64,000 bases of DNA from Kribbella kalugense (GCF_004365875.1 NZ_SODF01000001.1:558001-622000); one strand, 5' to 3'; shown: positions 1 to 8,963, counted from the first letter of the stretch. A program made the numbers and translations. Notes: generated from the sequence alone by a model not told the origin.

Positions 1-684
1 CTGCGCGATCTCGTCCGGGCTGAGCTTGGAGGTCAACAGCCGGCGTACCACCGAGCGGGTCTCGTGGAACGGCGTCCGGCACCCGAGCACCAGGCGCTCC
101 GCACCGACCTCCGCGGCGATGATCTCCAGCGAATCGGGCCCGGTCAGCATCCGGGTCGAGGTGTGGAACCCAGGCTCCGACCGGGCCATGATCACGAAAT
201 CGCCCAGGTAGTAGAAGTGCGTGTCAAGGAAGACCACCCGCGCCCCGAGCCCGCGCAACGCCGGCCCGAACTTGCGTACGTCGCCCTCGGTGAAGATCGT
301 CAGCCCGGCGTCGACCAGCAGCTGCACGACATGCCCGAACGACGGGTACCCCGGCTCCACGCTCTGCGCGGTCGGCGCCAACCGGACCGCCCGCGGCGGT
401 GCATCACTCGACAGCTGCCGCTCCAGTTCCTTCTCGGCGCCGAGCGGATCGCGCAGGTCCAGCACCGGGCACGCCGACCACCCGTTGCCATCAGCAACCT
501 TGCGCGCCTCGTCGTTCCCCGACGGTACGTCGAAGTGCACCGCGCGCAACGCGGACACGACACCGCCGGAGATGTGAGCCGCCTTGAACACGTCCTGCAC
601 CGCCTCGGCGCGCCCCCAGCGACCGGTCGTCACGTCGTGCCCGACCAGGATGTCGCAATCGAGCAGCAGGGGAGTGCCGGTCAT
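1..684 (-). CDS. Amidohydrolase-like protein, 3' end beyond the window
   Basis: The frame is open for 228 codons from an ATG at 684 to the left edge, so the C-terminus is missing. The protein starts MTGTPLLLDCDILVG and has the layout of short TIM-barrel amidohydrolase-like proteins. It resembles the product at 31806-32477: both begin with a D-hydrophobic strand and end in a segment of the form (A/R)ERxGAxRxLxG before a final helix. Its ATG overlaps the stop of the upstream DegT aminotransferase by one base (TGATG), so translation is probably coupled. Classical metal ligands are sparse in the visible part, so the hydrolase activity is inferred from family and neighbours. Substrate unknown. Confidence 0.6.
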   Translation of the reverse strand, partial: MTGTPLLLDCDILVGHDVTTGRWGRAEAVQDVFKAAHISGGVVSALRAVHFDVPSGNDEARKVADGNGWSACPVLDLRDPLGAEKELERQLSSDAPPRAVRLAPTAQSVEPGYPSFGHVVQLLVDAGLTIFTEGDVRKFGPALRGLGARVVFLDTHFYYLGDFVIMARSEPGFHTSTRMLTGPDSLEIIAAEVGAERLVLGCRTPFHETRSVVRRLLTSKLSPDEIAQ

Positions 685-1913
685 CAGGCCTCCTGGGCCA
701 GCGCTTGGTGGACCTTGCGGATGGCGCTGACGATGTCGTCGACGTCGGAGTCGGTGTAGTTCTCGTTCCAGGGCAGGACGAGGAGCCGGTTGTTGATGAG
801 TTCCTCCGCGTTCGGGCACAGGCCGACCGGGTACGAGACGTCCTGGAGGGGGAACCCGGAGCTGCCGTAGGTAACGCGCTCGCGGACCGCAGGTGCGGCG
901 TACAGCGGGCTGGTCAAGTAGCCGCCGTTCGCCGGAATGCCCTCGGCGGTCAAGGCCGCGGCCCACTCGTGCATGTCACCGGCCGCCTCGGAGATGATCA
1001 GCGGGTACTGCCAGTACACGTGGTCGTGCCCGTCCGGTGGAGCCGTGATCCCGGCCAGCTCCGCGATCCCGGCCGACGCTCGCAAGGCCGCCGTACGACG
1101 ATCTGCCACGACGCCTCGGAGCCGGTTAAGCTGAGCGCGGGTCACCGAGGCGACCAGCTCGGTCATCCGGTAGTTGAGCGCGAGGAACAGGTAGGTCCGC
1201 TCGTCGGTGTCGCGCGGCCAGCCCTTGTCCGCGAACAGCCGCATCCGGCGGGCCTTCTGCGCGTCATCGGTGACCGTGAGCCCGCCGTCACCGGCGCTGA
1301 TGTGCTTGGTCTGCTGCAGGCTGAAGCAGCCGATGTGCCCGATCCGGCCGACGAACGTGTCGCCGACCGGCGCGAGGTACGCCTGCGCGCAGTCCTCGAT
1401 CAGCAGGATCCCGTGCTGATCGCATAGCTCCCGCAACTCCCGCACCGGCGCCGGCTTGCCGAACAGATGCACCACGATCACGGCCTTGGTGCGCGGCGTG
1501 ATCACGGCCGCGACCGAGTCGGGCGTCAGGTTTCCGGTGATCGGGTCGACGTCAGCGAACACGGGTACGGCGTTCTGCATCATGATCGGGAACACGGTGC
1601 CCATGTCGCTGATCGGTGTGGTGATGATCTCGTCACCCGGATCCGGGTTCACTGCCGCGACCGCCAGGTGGAGAGCCGCCGTACCCGAGCTGCATGCGAC
1701 CGCGTGCCCGGCACCGAGGAGGGACGCGAACTCCAGCTCGAGCGCGGGCACCTCGGTGCCCCAGGTGGCCGAGAGCATGCCGCTGCGGAGCACCCGCTCG
1801 ACCGCCTTGACCTCGTCATCGCCGAAGCGCCGGCCACTCGCGTTCATCACCGAGGGCAGCGGATCCGTGCGCACCGGCGTACCGCCGTCCCGGGCGAGCT
1901 GACTGTTCTCCAT
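684..1913 (-). CDS. DegT/DnrJ/EryC1/StrS family PLP-dependent aminotransferase
   Basis: 409 residues, full length for the family. The N-terminus GTPVRTDPLPS is the usual family opening. Lys203 in LQQTKHISAGDGG is the expected PLP lysine, and EDCAQAYLAP is the cofactor-binding Asp region. These enzymes transfer an amino group to keto-sugars or keto-cyclitols, and the same fold also includes dehydratases. The start has a GAGGGA Shine-Dalgarno about 8 bases upstream. The gene precedes an amidohydrolase-like gene with a one-base overlap, and a regulator lies just upstream on the same strand. A second DegT with an amidohydrolase partner is at 33220-34371, which suggests two versions of one pathway module. 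Confidence 0.88.
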   Translation of the reverse strand: MENSQLARDGGTPVRTDPLPSVMNASGRRFGDDEVKAVERVLRSGMLSATWGTEVPALELEFASLLGAGHAVACSSGTAALHLAVAAVNPDPGDEIITTPISDMGTVFPIMMQNAVPVFADVDPITGNLTPDSVAAVITPRTKAVIVVHLFGKPAPVRELRELCDQHGILLIEDCAQAYLAPVGDTFVGRIGHIGCFSLQQTKHISAGDGGLTVTDDAQKARRMRLFADKGWPRDTDERTYLFLALNYRMTELVASVTRAQLNRLRGVVADRRTAALRASAGIAELAGITAPPDGHDHVYWQYPLIISEAAGDMHEWAAALTAEGIPANGGYLTSPLYAAPAVRERVTYGSSGFPLQDVSYPVGLCPNAEELINNRLLVLPWNENYTDSDVDDIVSAIRKVHQALAQEA

Positions 1914-1942
1914 CGCGGCAATCCCTCACATCAGTCCGATAT

Positions 1943-1955
1943 TTGCTCAGAGCAA
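1943..1955. promoter_or_regulatory. Palindrome in the DegT promoter region
   Basis: TTGCTC-a-GAGCAA is a perfect 6-base dyad about 30 bases upstream of the DegT start at 1913. It lies between that gene and its upstream regulator. It could be the operator of the regulator at 2033-3247, but I see no second copy to support this. Confidence 0.3.
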
Positions 1956-2032
1956 CGGTGACTCGCACTGAATTACGGTCATGGCTGAAATTATCCGGAC
2001 GCGCGGGAGTGAGTCAACCATTCGGCAAGCAA

Positions 2033-3247
2033 TCAGAGATGCACGCGGTAGACGACCAGCGGGCGGCCGCTGCCGGTGCCGAGTTGGGTGCCGGTCGCGT
2101 CGGCCAGGCCGGCGCGCTCGAGGCGGTTCAGGACGCGGCGGGCGGTGCGCGGCTGGATGCCGAGGTAGTCGGCTACCGAGCGTGTGGTCAGCCCGTCTTC
2201 CGGGGTCGAGTGGACGAGCTCCTGCAGCCGCTCAAGGGTCGCCTTCGACAGGCCCGCTCGCTGCGCGAGCAGCTGCAATTTCGACCGCTGCTGAGCCCGT
2301 GGCGTCGCACCGCCGACCAGCACGAGATCGATGTCGTTACGCAGTGACACCACAGCCGCGGTCCGACCTGCGGTCCTGGCTCGCCCGAGCGCGCGACGAG
2401 CGAGCCCTTCGGTCTCGGTGCCGGACCCGCCGATCCCGAACCCGATCCGCACCGGCCCGAACTGCTCCTTGAGCCGGGTCAGCATGCCGAGCTCGGTGAA
2501 CGACGCGGTCGCCTGATCGAGCGGTCCGCGGGTCGCGATCACGAGCCAGCGCTTCTCGTCGTACCGGATGACACTGCCGCCGAGCGAACCAGCCTCGCGC
2601 CGGAGAGCACTCTCTGCGTCCGGGGAGATCTCGACCAGGCCGAGCGCGATCTGCGCATCGTCACTGCGCAGAGCGTCGTGGACGAGCAGCAGACTGTTCA
2701 CGGCGCTGCGGACCGAGTGGACCGACGGCGCCAGCCGCAGCGTGGTCTGCTCGGTCCGGAGCTTCTCGTACGCCGACCGCAGACAGGTAATCGCGACCGT
2801 TGCGTGGGCCTCGTGGTGAAAGGCCAGGATCTCGTCCAGGGTCAGCCCCGGCCGGTACGGCAGGACGCGGACGCCTCGCGTCGGCAGCCCGACCTCGCCG
2901 AACGTCTCCCCGACCTCGGCCTCATCGAGTACGTCGATGCTGAGAGAGGTCACGTCGCGACCCTCACGGAGCAGCTGGACCAGAGCGCGCATCAGCGTCG
3001 CCCCGGTGTACTCGACGTGGGCGGCGGGCCGATCGAGCAGGTCTTGCGCGGCGGCGATCTGGTACGGAACGACGCCGGTGAACAGCCACGCGTCGACGCT
3101 CCCCGGCGCGTCGGCCATCACCTTGGGTGTGTCGGTCTCACGCCGGTACCGCAGCGGGACGACCTCGACCCCGCGCAGCCCCTTGAGGATCCGGCTGGTG
3201 GAGGTGACCAGGTCCGACGGTCCCACCACCCCGATCGTCGTCACCAT
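2033..3247 (-). CDS. Transcriptional regulator with sensory domain and C-terminal winged helix
   Basis: 404 residues. The first roughly 180 residues look like an alpha/beta sensor that starts with IGVVGPSDLV. The middle (about 225-310) ends in IGFGIGGSGTETEGLARRAL, a pattern seen in degenerate nucleotidyl-cyclase or GTP-cyclohydrolase-III-like domains. The last 60 residues form a winged helix-turn-helix (TTRSVADYLGIQPRTARRVL). The start ATG has a strong AAGGAGGG Shine-Dalgarno. It lies upstream of and co-directional with the DegT/amidohydrolase set, so local control is likely. The ligand is unknown. I recognise the architecture but not a named family. Confidence 0.7.
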   Translation of the reverse strand: MVTTIGVVGPSDLVTSTSRILKGLRGVEVVPLRYRRETDTPKVMADAPGSVDAWLFTGVVPYQIAAAQDLLDRPAAHVEYTGATLMRALVQLLREGRDVTSLSIDVLDEAEVGETFGEVGLPTRGVRVLPYRPGLTLDEILAFHHEAHATVAITCLRSAYEKLRTEQTTLRLAPSVHSVRSAVNSLLLVHDALRSDDAQIALGLVEISPDAESALRREAGSLGGSVIRYDEKRWLVIATRGPLDQATASFTELGMLTRLKEQFGPVRIGFGIGGSGTETEGLARRALGRARTAGRTAAVVSLRNDIDLVLVGGATPRAQQRSKLQLLAQRAGLSKATLERLQELVHSTPEDGLTTRSVADYLGIQPRTARRVLNRLERAGLADATGTQLGTGSGRPLVVYRVHL

Positions 3248-3322
3248 CAGCGGGCCCCCTCCTTCATCGGGTCAGTCTCATCACAACGACCCTCCGCTGC
3301 AAGGACCCGCGCCGTCGTCGGC

Positions 3323-3328
3323 TACGTT
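3323..3328 (+). promoter_or_regulatory. -10 hexamer TACGTT, leaderless start
   Basis: TACGTT is followed by six bases and then the ATG at 3335. There is no Shine-Dalgarno. Transcription would begin at or next to the start codon. Confidence 0.5.
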
Positions 3329-3334
3329 CCACTC

Positions 3335-3949
3335 ATGGCACGGGTTCACGAGTGGATCGACGAGGGTACGACGTTGTGCCGGACGGCACTGGTCGACCTG
3401 GCGGCGCCGTCGTCGCTGCCGGGCTGGACACGGCGGCACGTGGCGGCCCATCTGTCGCTGAATGCGGAGGGTTTGGGCAACCTGGTGCACTGGGCACGGA
3501 CCGGCGAGGAACGGCCGATGTACCCGTCCGCCGACGCCCGGAACGCCGGCATCGAAGCCGGCGCGCTCCGGCCCGAGGACGAGCTGCGGACCTGGTTCGA
3601 CGAGTCGGCAGGGGTCCTGGCCGGCGCTTTCGCCGAGCTGACCGACGATCAGTGGCAGGCCTCGGTACGCACCACCCAAGGCGCCACGATCCCGGCGACC
3701 CGGATCCCGTGGATGCGATCCTGCGAGGTCTTCATCCACGCCGTCGATCTCGGCACCGGGATCACGTTCGCCGATCTCCCGGACGACTACCTGCAAGCCT
3801 TGTGCGAAGAGATCCGCACCCAGCGTGGCGACGTACCCGAAGTCCGCGGTCCTCTTGCCGAGGTAGCCGCCTACCTGTCCGGCCGCCCGTACTCCGACGT
3901 ACTGACCACCGACGGTCAGCCCGCAGCCCCACTGACACCCTGGCTCTGA
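3335..3949 (+). CDS. Maleylpyruvate isomerase family, mycothiol-dependent-type protein
   Basis: 204 residues. It belongs to the MDMPI/DinB-like four-helix family that uses mycothiol. The first helix bears the conserved WTRRHVAAHL histidine, and CEVFIHAVDLGTG carries the ExxxHxxD metal-binding pattern. Known members isomerise maleylpyruvate or act as mycothiol S-transferases, but the substrate cannot be read here. I use the ATG at 3335 because it begins MARVHEWIDEG and sits 6 bases after a -10-like TACGTT. Longer in-frame extensions run through the neighbouring regulator. The stop is 5 bases from the convergent SnoaL-like gene. Confidence 0.82.
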   Translation: MARVHEWIDEGTTLCRTALVDLAAPSSLPGWTRRHVAAHLSLNAEGLGNLVHWARTGEERPMYPSADARNAGIEAGALRPEDELRTWFDESAGVLAGAFAELTDDQWQASVRTTQGATIPATRIPWMRSCEVFIHAVDLGTGITFADLPDDYLQALCEEIRTQRGDVPEVRGPLAEVAAYLSGRPYSDVLTTDGQPAAPLTPWL

Positions 3950-3954
3950 CCAAC

Positions 3955-4326
3955 TCAGGGTTCCGTGAGGGAGGCTCGCGAGGCGGGCGCGGGGAAGGGG
4001 TCGGCGAAGTACTGGGTCTCGTGGATGACCTCGTTGCCTGCGAACTCCATCACGGAGACCGAGTACGTCGGTACGCCGTCGTACGTGATCGTGCATTCGC
4101 TGACCCAGAGGTCGCCGCTGCCGACGATCCGCCGCACGGTGAAGTGGCGCTCGGCCGGGTGTCCACCGCGCTGTGCCGCGATCGTCGAGCGGCCGCGGAA
4201 GCGCTCACCGGACTGCGGATACTCGAGCTCGGCCTCCTCCGCGTAGATCGCGTGCTCGGCTTCGACATCCCCACTCTCGGACGCCCGCCAGTGCTCCTCG
4301 ATGGCAGTCTTCTTCTGGATCGTCAT
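3955..4326 (-). CDS. SnoaL-like (NTF2-fold) protein
   Basis: 123 residues. The start MTIQKKTAIEEHWRASESGD, the (E/D)L(E/D)YPQSGERF(R/H)G segment and a final beta-rich half fit the SnoaL/nuclear transport factor 2-like fold. These small cone-shaped proteins are isomerases, cyclases or ligand-binding partners, and the activity here is unknown. It is the last gene of a tight minus-strand run: the DHFR-like gene ends 6 bases upstream. That context suggests an accessory enzyme for a small-molecule modification made by the FAD oxidase and the reductase. Confidence 0.8.
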   Translation of the reverse strand: MTIQKKTAIEEHWRASESGDVEAEHAIYAEEAELEYPQSGERFRGRSTIAAQRGGHPAERHFTVRRIVGSGDLWVSECTITYDGVPTYSVSVMEFAGNEVIHETQYFADPFPAPASRASLTEP

Positions 4327-4332
4327 GTTGGA

Positions 4333-4893
4333 CTACCTCACAACGCGGTAGTGGAGGTGGGTGACGTCGCGGGCGGGCAGCTGGCGGACCTGTTCCAGCT
4401 CGATGTAGGCGGCGGGGAGGTTGTCGAAGAGGCGGCGGCCTTGGCCGAGCAGGACGTTGACCACGTGGAGTTCCAGCTCGTCGAGGAGGCCGGCCCGGAG
4501 CAGGGCCTGGGCAGCGCCGGCGCCGTGGACCAGCACGTTGCGGTCGCCCGCGGCGGCCTTGGCCAGAGCGGCGCACTCGGCGACGTCGGTGACGAAGCGC
4601 GCGCTGCCGGGTGGGATGTCACCCTCGTCGATGTGGTGGGTGAGGACGAAGATCGGTACGCCGTCGTGGTGGTCGCCGTTCCAGCGGCCGGAGAACTCGA
4701 AGGTACGCCGACCCGCGATCACCGCGCCCGTCTCGAGCCCCTCGCGGTAGACCTGTCCGCTCGGGCCGTCGGACTCGCGATCGTCCAGCCAGTTGAACAG
4801 CCGGAACCCACCGATCCCCATCGGATTCTCGGGACTGTCGTCAGGCCCGACCACGAAGCCGTCGAGCGACATGCTCATGTACAGCACGATCAT
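4333..4893 (-). CDS. Dihydrofolate reductase family protein (RibD C-terminal type)
   Basis: 186 residues. It starts MIVLYMSMSLDGFVVGPDD, the typical opening of the DHFR/RibD C-terminal reductase family, and has VIAGRRTFEFSGRWNG in place of the folate-enzyme GRxTxE loop. NVLVHGAGAAQALLRAGLLDELELHV is the nucleotide-binding helix region (positions about 120-145). Members of this group are NADPH-dependent reductases of unknown substrate in many actinomycetes. The start overlaps the stop of the FAD oxidase by 4 bases, so both are made from one transcript. Confidence 0.88.
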   Translation of the reverse strand: MIVLYMSMSLDGFVVGPDDSPENPMGIGGFRLFNWLDDRESDGPSGQVYREGLETGAVIAGRRTFEFSGRWNGDHHDGVPIFVLTHHIDEGDIPPGSARFVTDVAECAALAKAAAGDRNVLVHGAGAAQALLRAGLLDELELHVVNVLLGQGRRLFDNLPAAYIELEQVRQLPARDVTHLHYRVVR

Positions 4894-6101
4894 CGGTCAG
4901 CTCCAATGCCTTGCGGGAAATGGAAAACGCCGTCGGGGTCGTACTTGTCCTTGATGCTGACCAGGCGGGGATAGTTCGGCCCATGGTAGGGCGTTTGCCA
5001 GTCGGTCAGGTCCGGGTCGGGGAAGTTGGGGTAGACGCGGCCTGACGCGTGCGGGTGGGCTGTGGACCATGAGCGGCGTACGGCGGCTTGGTCGGGGGAG
5101 GCGTGTTCGAGGAGGAAGCGCTCGGTGCGGTGGGGGAAGGCGGTGGCGTCGACGGGGACGCGGTTGTAGGCGCCGCCCATCGGGGTGAAGTTGAGTTCGC
5201 AGCCGCTGTCCAGGAGGTCGGTAATGACATCGGCCGGCAAAGGGGAGCGGAAGAACTCGGACTTGCTGAAGATGGTGCGGTCATCCGGAGGGCCTTCGGA
5301 GAGGCTGCGTTTGAGGTCGGGCCAGCTGAGGTCGTCCCGCAAGTGGACATCGCCTCTGAGTGGGCCTGGGTCGAAGGGCGCGAGGGTCGCGCCGAAGACT
5401 CGCACCTCGTCGAGAGTCACAGTGAGGCTGGCGGTGAGCTCGTCCGGCGCGTCCGGAGCCCAGGTTTGCCAGGCGGCGATCACTTCCGCGGCCCGGGTTC
5501 GCGGCCAAGTAAGGCTGAACAGGGTTGCGGCGGGAGACGGTACGGCGGCGAAGACCAGCGACGTGACCACCCCGAACTGACCGCCACCGGACCCACGGAG
5601 CGCCCAGAACAGATCAGACTCGCGGTCTTCGTCGCACGTCACGACCGTGCCGTCGGCAAGTACGACGGTCGCGGCGACGAGCCGATCGCAGGTCAGACCG
5701 TACCGCCGTCCGAGCAGGCCAAGCCCGCCGCCGAGCGTCAGCCCGGCGATCCCGACCGTCGGCCCGCACCCCGCCGGAATCGTCAGCGCGTACTCGTGCA
5801 ACCCGCGATACACCTCGGCCAACCGAGCCCCGGCCCCGATCGTCGCCAGCCCGTCCTGCACCGAGATCGCGTTCAGACCGGACAGCTCGAGCAGCAGGCC
5901 GGTGGTGGAGGAGCGACCCGCGAAACAGTGACCTCCGCCCCGCGGCGCCACAGGCAGACCGTTGGACCGTGCATACGCCAGTGCTTCGACTACGTCCTCG
6001 ATCGAGGCACAGCGAGCGATCGCCAACGGGCGGATGTCGCGGTACTGCGGTAGCGCCGGCCTCCGCAGTACGTCGTACAACTCGTCATCAGGCCCGATCA
6101 T
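4890..6101 (-). CDS. FAD-binding oxidoreductase, berberine-bridge-enzyme type
   Basis: 403 residues. A PCMH-type FAD domain occupies the first half. PRGGGHCFAG contains the histidine that usually carries covalent FAD, and GLTLGGGLGLLGRRYGLTCD is the second conserved loop. The C-terminal BBE segment ends YDPDGVFHFPQGIG. Such enzymes oxidise alcohols, sugars or alkaloid-like substrates with oxygen. The gene overlaps the upstream AraC gene by 14 bases and the downstream DHFR-like gene by 4, which makes a single operon. No secretion signal is visible. A distant paralogue lies at 36377-37738. Confidence 0.9.
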   Translation of the reverse strand: MIGPDDELYDVLRRPALPQYRDIRPLAIARCASIEDVVEALAYARSNGLPVAPRGGGHCFAGRSSTTGLLLELSGLNAISVQDGLATIGAGARLAEVYRGLHEYALTIPAGCGPTVGIAGLTLGGGLGLLGRRYGLTCDRLVAATVVLADGTVVTCDEDRESDLFWALRGSGGGQFGVVTSLVFAAVPSPAATLFSLTWPRTRAAEVIAAWQTWAPDAPDELTASLTVTLDEVRVFGATLAPFDPGPLRGDVHLRDDLSWPDLKRSLSEGPPDDRTIFSKSEFFRSPLPADVITDLLDSGCELNFTPMGGAYNRVPVDATAFPHRTERFLLEHASPDQAAVRRSWSTAHPHASGRVYPNFPDPDLTDWQTPYHGPNYPRLVSIKDKYDPDGVFHFPQGIGADR

Positions 6102-6930
6102 GGGCCGACGCTAATGCCGCCACCCGGGACTGTGCTTGAACGAAACGGTCGTACCACCCGGCCAGGAACGGTGCGTACGATGCCGAGTGGTCATGACCGC
6201 AATCGCACCGATCAGCCTTGTCGCCGAGCAGGTCCCGCGGAGTCACCCCGGTCAGCCGGACGCACTCCCGGGTCAGATGCGCATGATCGGCGTACCCCGT
6301 CTCGGCCGCGAGATCGGCGAGCCCGCCACCGAACCCGGCCTGCGCCAACGCGAGGTACCCCTGGAACCGCAGCGTCCGTTGCAACGCCTTCGGCCCCACC
6401 CCGACCGCCGTCAGACACCGCCGCCGCAGCTGACTCTCCGACAACGCCAGATCGTCCGCCAGCGTCGCGATCCCGGTTCGCTCCCACGGCATCAGCCGCC
6501 GTACCATCTCCGCCACCACCGGATCCGGCCGAAGCTGTTGAGCAGCCAGATACCGCTGCACCCCGAGCAACGCCGCCTCCGGAGTCGCCGCATCAGCTAC
6601 GGTCGACCCGATCGCCATCGCCGCAGGGCCCCACAGGTCCACGACACAGTCGACCAGTTCGTCAGCCGGTACGCCGAGCAAGGCCGTCCCCGCGCCCGGC
6701 ATGAACCGCACTCCGACGATCGTGGTCCGCGCCGGAATCACCTGCAGCTGGGCCACGGTCAGCGGCCCGATCAGCCGCGGTACGCCGCCGACCGGGCAGT
6801 GCAGCTCGACACCGCCGGTCGGCAGATCGCGTTGCGGATAGGGCTGTGATCCTGTCCGCTGGATCCAGACCGTACGAACGAGTCCCGTCAGCAGCCCGAT
6901 CGGGTGACGCTCGTCGTACGTCTGGTCCAT
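6088..6930 (-). CDS. AraC family transcriptional regulator
   Basis: 280 residues. The C-terminal AraC DNA-binding domain (about 155-240) contains two helix-turn-helix units: LADDLALSESQLRRRCL and LAAETGYADHAHLTRECVRLTGVTPRDLL. The N-terminal part has the cupin-like layout of regulators with a DUF6597-type sensor (HCPVGGVPRLIGPLT). The tail carries a short Cys/His cluster, CDCGHDH, that might bind a metal. The ORF starts 3 bases after the kup stop and overlaps the FAD-oxidase start by 14 bases. It is therefore probably read with that operon and controls it. Confidence 0.85.
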   Translation of the reverse strand: MDQTYDERHPIGLLTGLVRTVWIQRTGSQPYPQRDLPTGGVELHCPVGGVPRLIGPLTVAQLQVIPARTTIVGVRFMPGAGTALLGVPADELVDCVVDLWGPAAMAIGSTVADAATPEAALLGVQRYLAAQQLRPDPVVAEMVRRLMPWERTGIATLADDLALSESQLRRRCLTAVGVGPKALQRTLRFQGYLALAQAGFGGGLADLAAETGYADHAHLTRECVRLTGVTPRDLLGDKADRCDCGHDHSASYAPFLAGWYDRFVQAQSRVAALASAHDRA

Positions 6931-6933
6931 GGG

Positions 6934-8949
6934 TTACAACTCGATGTGTGAGCCGATGATAACGGTGCGGTCTTGGGGGAGGCTGAAGTATTCGGCGGCG
7001 TCGGCGGTGATCAGCGACGTGGCGAGGAACAGCTGTTTGCGCCAGCCGGCCATCGTTTTTGCCTTGCCGCGGCGGAGTTCGATCTTGGACAGGAAGTACG
7101 ACGCCTTGTCGAGGTCGAGCTGGCCTTCGGAGTCGGACGGGTCGAGCAGCGCCAAGGCCTCGGGCACGTTCTGCGGCTCCATGTACCCGAACCTCACTGT
7201 GACGTGGGTGATCCCGTCGTCGCCGTACCCGAGGTCGTTGACCGTCACCCGCTTGTCCTCGGAGACCCGCGGGACCGGCTCGGTCTCGATCGCGACGATC
7301 ACGACATGCTCATGCCGGACCTGGTTGTGCTCGACGTTCGCCCGCAACGCGAGCGGTGCGGTGGTGCCGCCGCGGTTCAGGAAGATCGCCGTACCCGGGA
7401 CCGTTCGGACCGGCATCTTGCCGGACTGGAGCTCGTCGATGAACTCCTGCAGCGATCCTTCGGCGCGCTCCCGCTCGGCCGTGACGACCTGACGGCCACG
7501 CTGCCAGGTCGTCATGATCGTGAACGCGGTGAGCGCGATCAGCAGCGGCAGCCAGGCGCCGTGCGCGATCTTGGTCAGGTTGGCCGCGACGAAGAGCAGG
7601 TCGATGGACACCAGCACGGTCGCGCCGATGCCGATCAGCCACTTCGAGATGTTCCAGCGGTAGCGGGCGACGTAGAAGAACAGCGTCGTGGTGATCGTGA
7701 TCGTGCCGGTGACCGCCATGCCGTACGCGTACGCCAGCGCGGCCGAACTGCGGAACGCGAAGACCAGGGTCAGCACCGAGACCAGCAGCAGCCAGTTGAT
7801 CCACGGGACGTAGATCTGGCCCATCGTGGTCGGTGAGGTGTGCGCGATCCGCAGGCGCGGCAGATAACCGAGCTTCGCGGCCTGCGAGGCGACCGAGTAG
7901 GCGCCGGTGATCACCGCCTGCGACGCGATCACGGTCGCAGCCGTCGCGAGCAGGACCAGTGGCGCCCGGGCCCAGTCCGGGACCAGCAGGAAGAACGGAC
8001 TGCTGATATTGGACTCGTCCTTCAGGACCAGCGCGCCTTGGCCGAAGTAGCTGAGTACCAGGGCCGGCAGTACGAGGAACAGCCAGCCGCGGGTGATCGC
8101 CTTCCGGCCGAAGTGGCCCATGTCGGCGTACAGCGCCTCGGCGCCGGTGACCGACAGCACGACCGCGGCCAGCGCGAAGAACGCGATGTGGAAGTGCCCG
8201 GCGAGGAACCCGACCGCGTACGTCGGCGACAGTGCCTTCAGGATGCTGGGGTGCTGGGTGATCCCGCTGATCCCGGCCGCCCCGATGACCACGAACCACG
8301 CGATCATCACCGGCCCGAAGACCCGGCCGACCGCCTCGGTACCGCGGCGCTGGAAGAAGAACAGGATGACGATGATCACCGCGGTGATCGGTACGACGTA
8401 GTCGCCGAGTGACGGCTCGACGATCTTCAGGCCCTCGACCGCGGACAGCACCGAGATGGCGGGAGTGATCATGCTGTCGCCGAAGAACAGCGACGCGCCG
8501 AAGATGCCGAGCCCGGCGAGCACGAGCGCGCCCTTGCGGCCCGGCTGCTGCCGGCTCCACCGGCGCAGCAGCGTGATCAGCGCCATCAGGCCGCCTTCGC
8601 CGTCGTTGTCGGCGCGCAGCGCGAGCAGGATGTAGGTGACTGTGACGATGATCATCACCGACCAGAAGATCAGCGAGACGACACCGAACACGTTCGCGTT
8701 GCTGACCGGCACCGGGTGCGGGTCAGCAGGGTTGAACACGGTCTGCAGCGTGTAGATCGGGCTGGTGCCGATGTCGCCGAACACCACACCGAGCGCGCCG
8801 ACGATCACGGCCAGCCGCACCGTGTCGCGCGCAGTAGGCCCATGCCCGGCCTGCCCAGCGTCCACCGTCTCGGTGTCGACGTCCGGCCCGCTCGCCGAGG
8901 TGCCCTCCGTACCCGGGTTGGTTGCCGGCCCCGGCTCTTGATCCGTCAC
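6934..8949 (-). CDS. kup: Low-affinity potassium uptake transporter Kup
   Basis: 671 residues from the GTG at 8949. This is a KUP/HAK/KT family potassium:proton symporter. LGVVFGDIGTSPIYTLQTV near the N-terminus is the family hallmark. About twelve membrane segments follow, with GDSMITPAISVLSAVEG and SGAEALYADMGHFGRKAI-type loops, and then a cytoplasmic C-terminal domain of about 190 residues. I prefer GTG 8949 to a TTG at 9027. The GTG has a TATCGT hexamer 8 bases upstream and leaves a 94-base divergent promoter region, whereas the TTG would leave only 16 bases before the MFS gene. Confidence 0.93.
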   Translation of the reverse strand: MTDQEPGPATNPGTEGTSASGPDVDTETVDAGQAGHGPTARDTVRLAVIVGALGVVFGDIGTSPIYTLQTVFNPADPHPVPVSNANVFGVVSLIFWSVMIIVTVTYILLALRADNDGEGGLMALITLLRRWSRQQPGRKGALVLAGLGIFGASLFFGDSMITPAISVLSAVEGLKIVEPSLGDYVVPITAVIIVILFFFQRRGTEAVGRVFGPVMIAWFVVIGAAGISGITQHPSILKALSPTYAVGFLAGHFHIAFFALAAVVLSVTGAEALYADMGHFGRKAITRGWLFLVLPALVLSYFGQGALVLKDESNISSPFFLLVPDWARAPLVLLATAATVIASQAVITGAYSVASQAAKLGYLPRLRIAHTSPTTMGQIYVPWINWLLLVSVLTLVFAFRSSAALAYAYGMAVTGTITITTTLFFYVARYRWNISKWLIGIGATVLVSIDLLFVAANLTKIAHGAWLPLLIALTAFTIMTTWQRGRQVVTAERERAEGSLQEFIDELQSGKMPVRTVPGTAIFLNRGGTTAPLALRANVEHNQVRHEHVVIVAIETEPVPRVSEDKRVTVNDLGYGDDGITHVTVRFGYMEPQNVPEALALLDPSDSEGQLDLDKASYFLSKIELRRGKAKTMAGWRKQLFLATSLITADAAEYFSLPQDRTVIIGSHIEL

Positions 8950-8957
8950 GGGACCGG

Positions 8958-8963
8958 ACGATA
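8958..8963 (-). promoter_or_regulatory. -10 hexamer TATCGT for kup, leaderless type
   Basis: On the minus strand TATCGT lies 8 bases before the GTG at 8949. This supports that start and a leaderless or very short-leader transcript. Confidence 0.4.
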
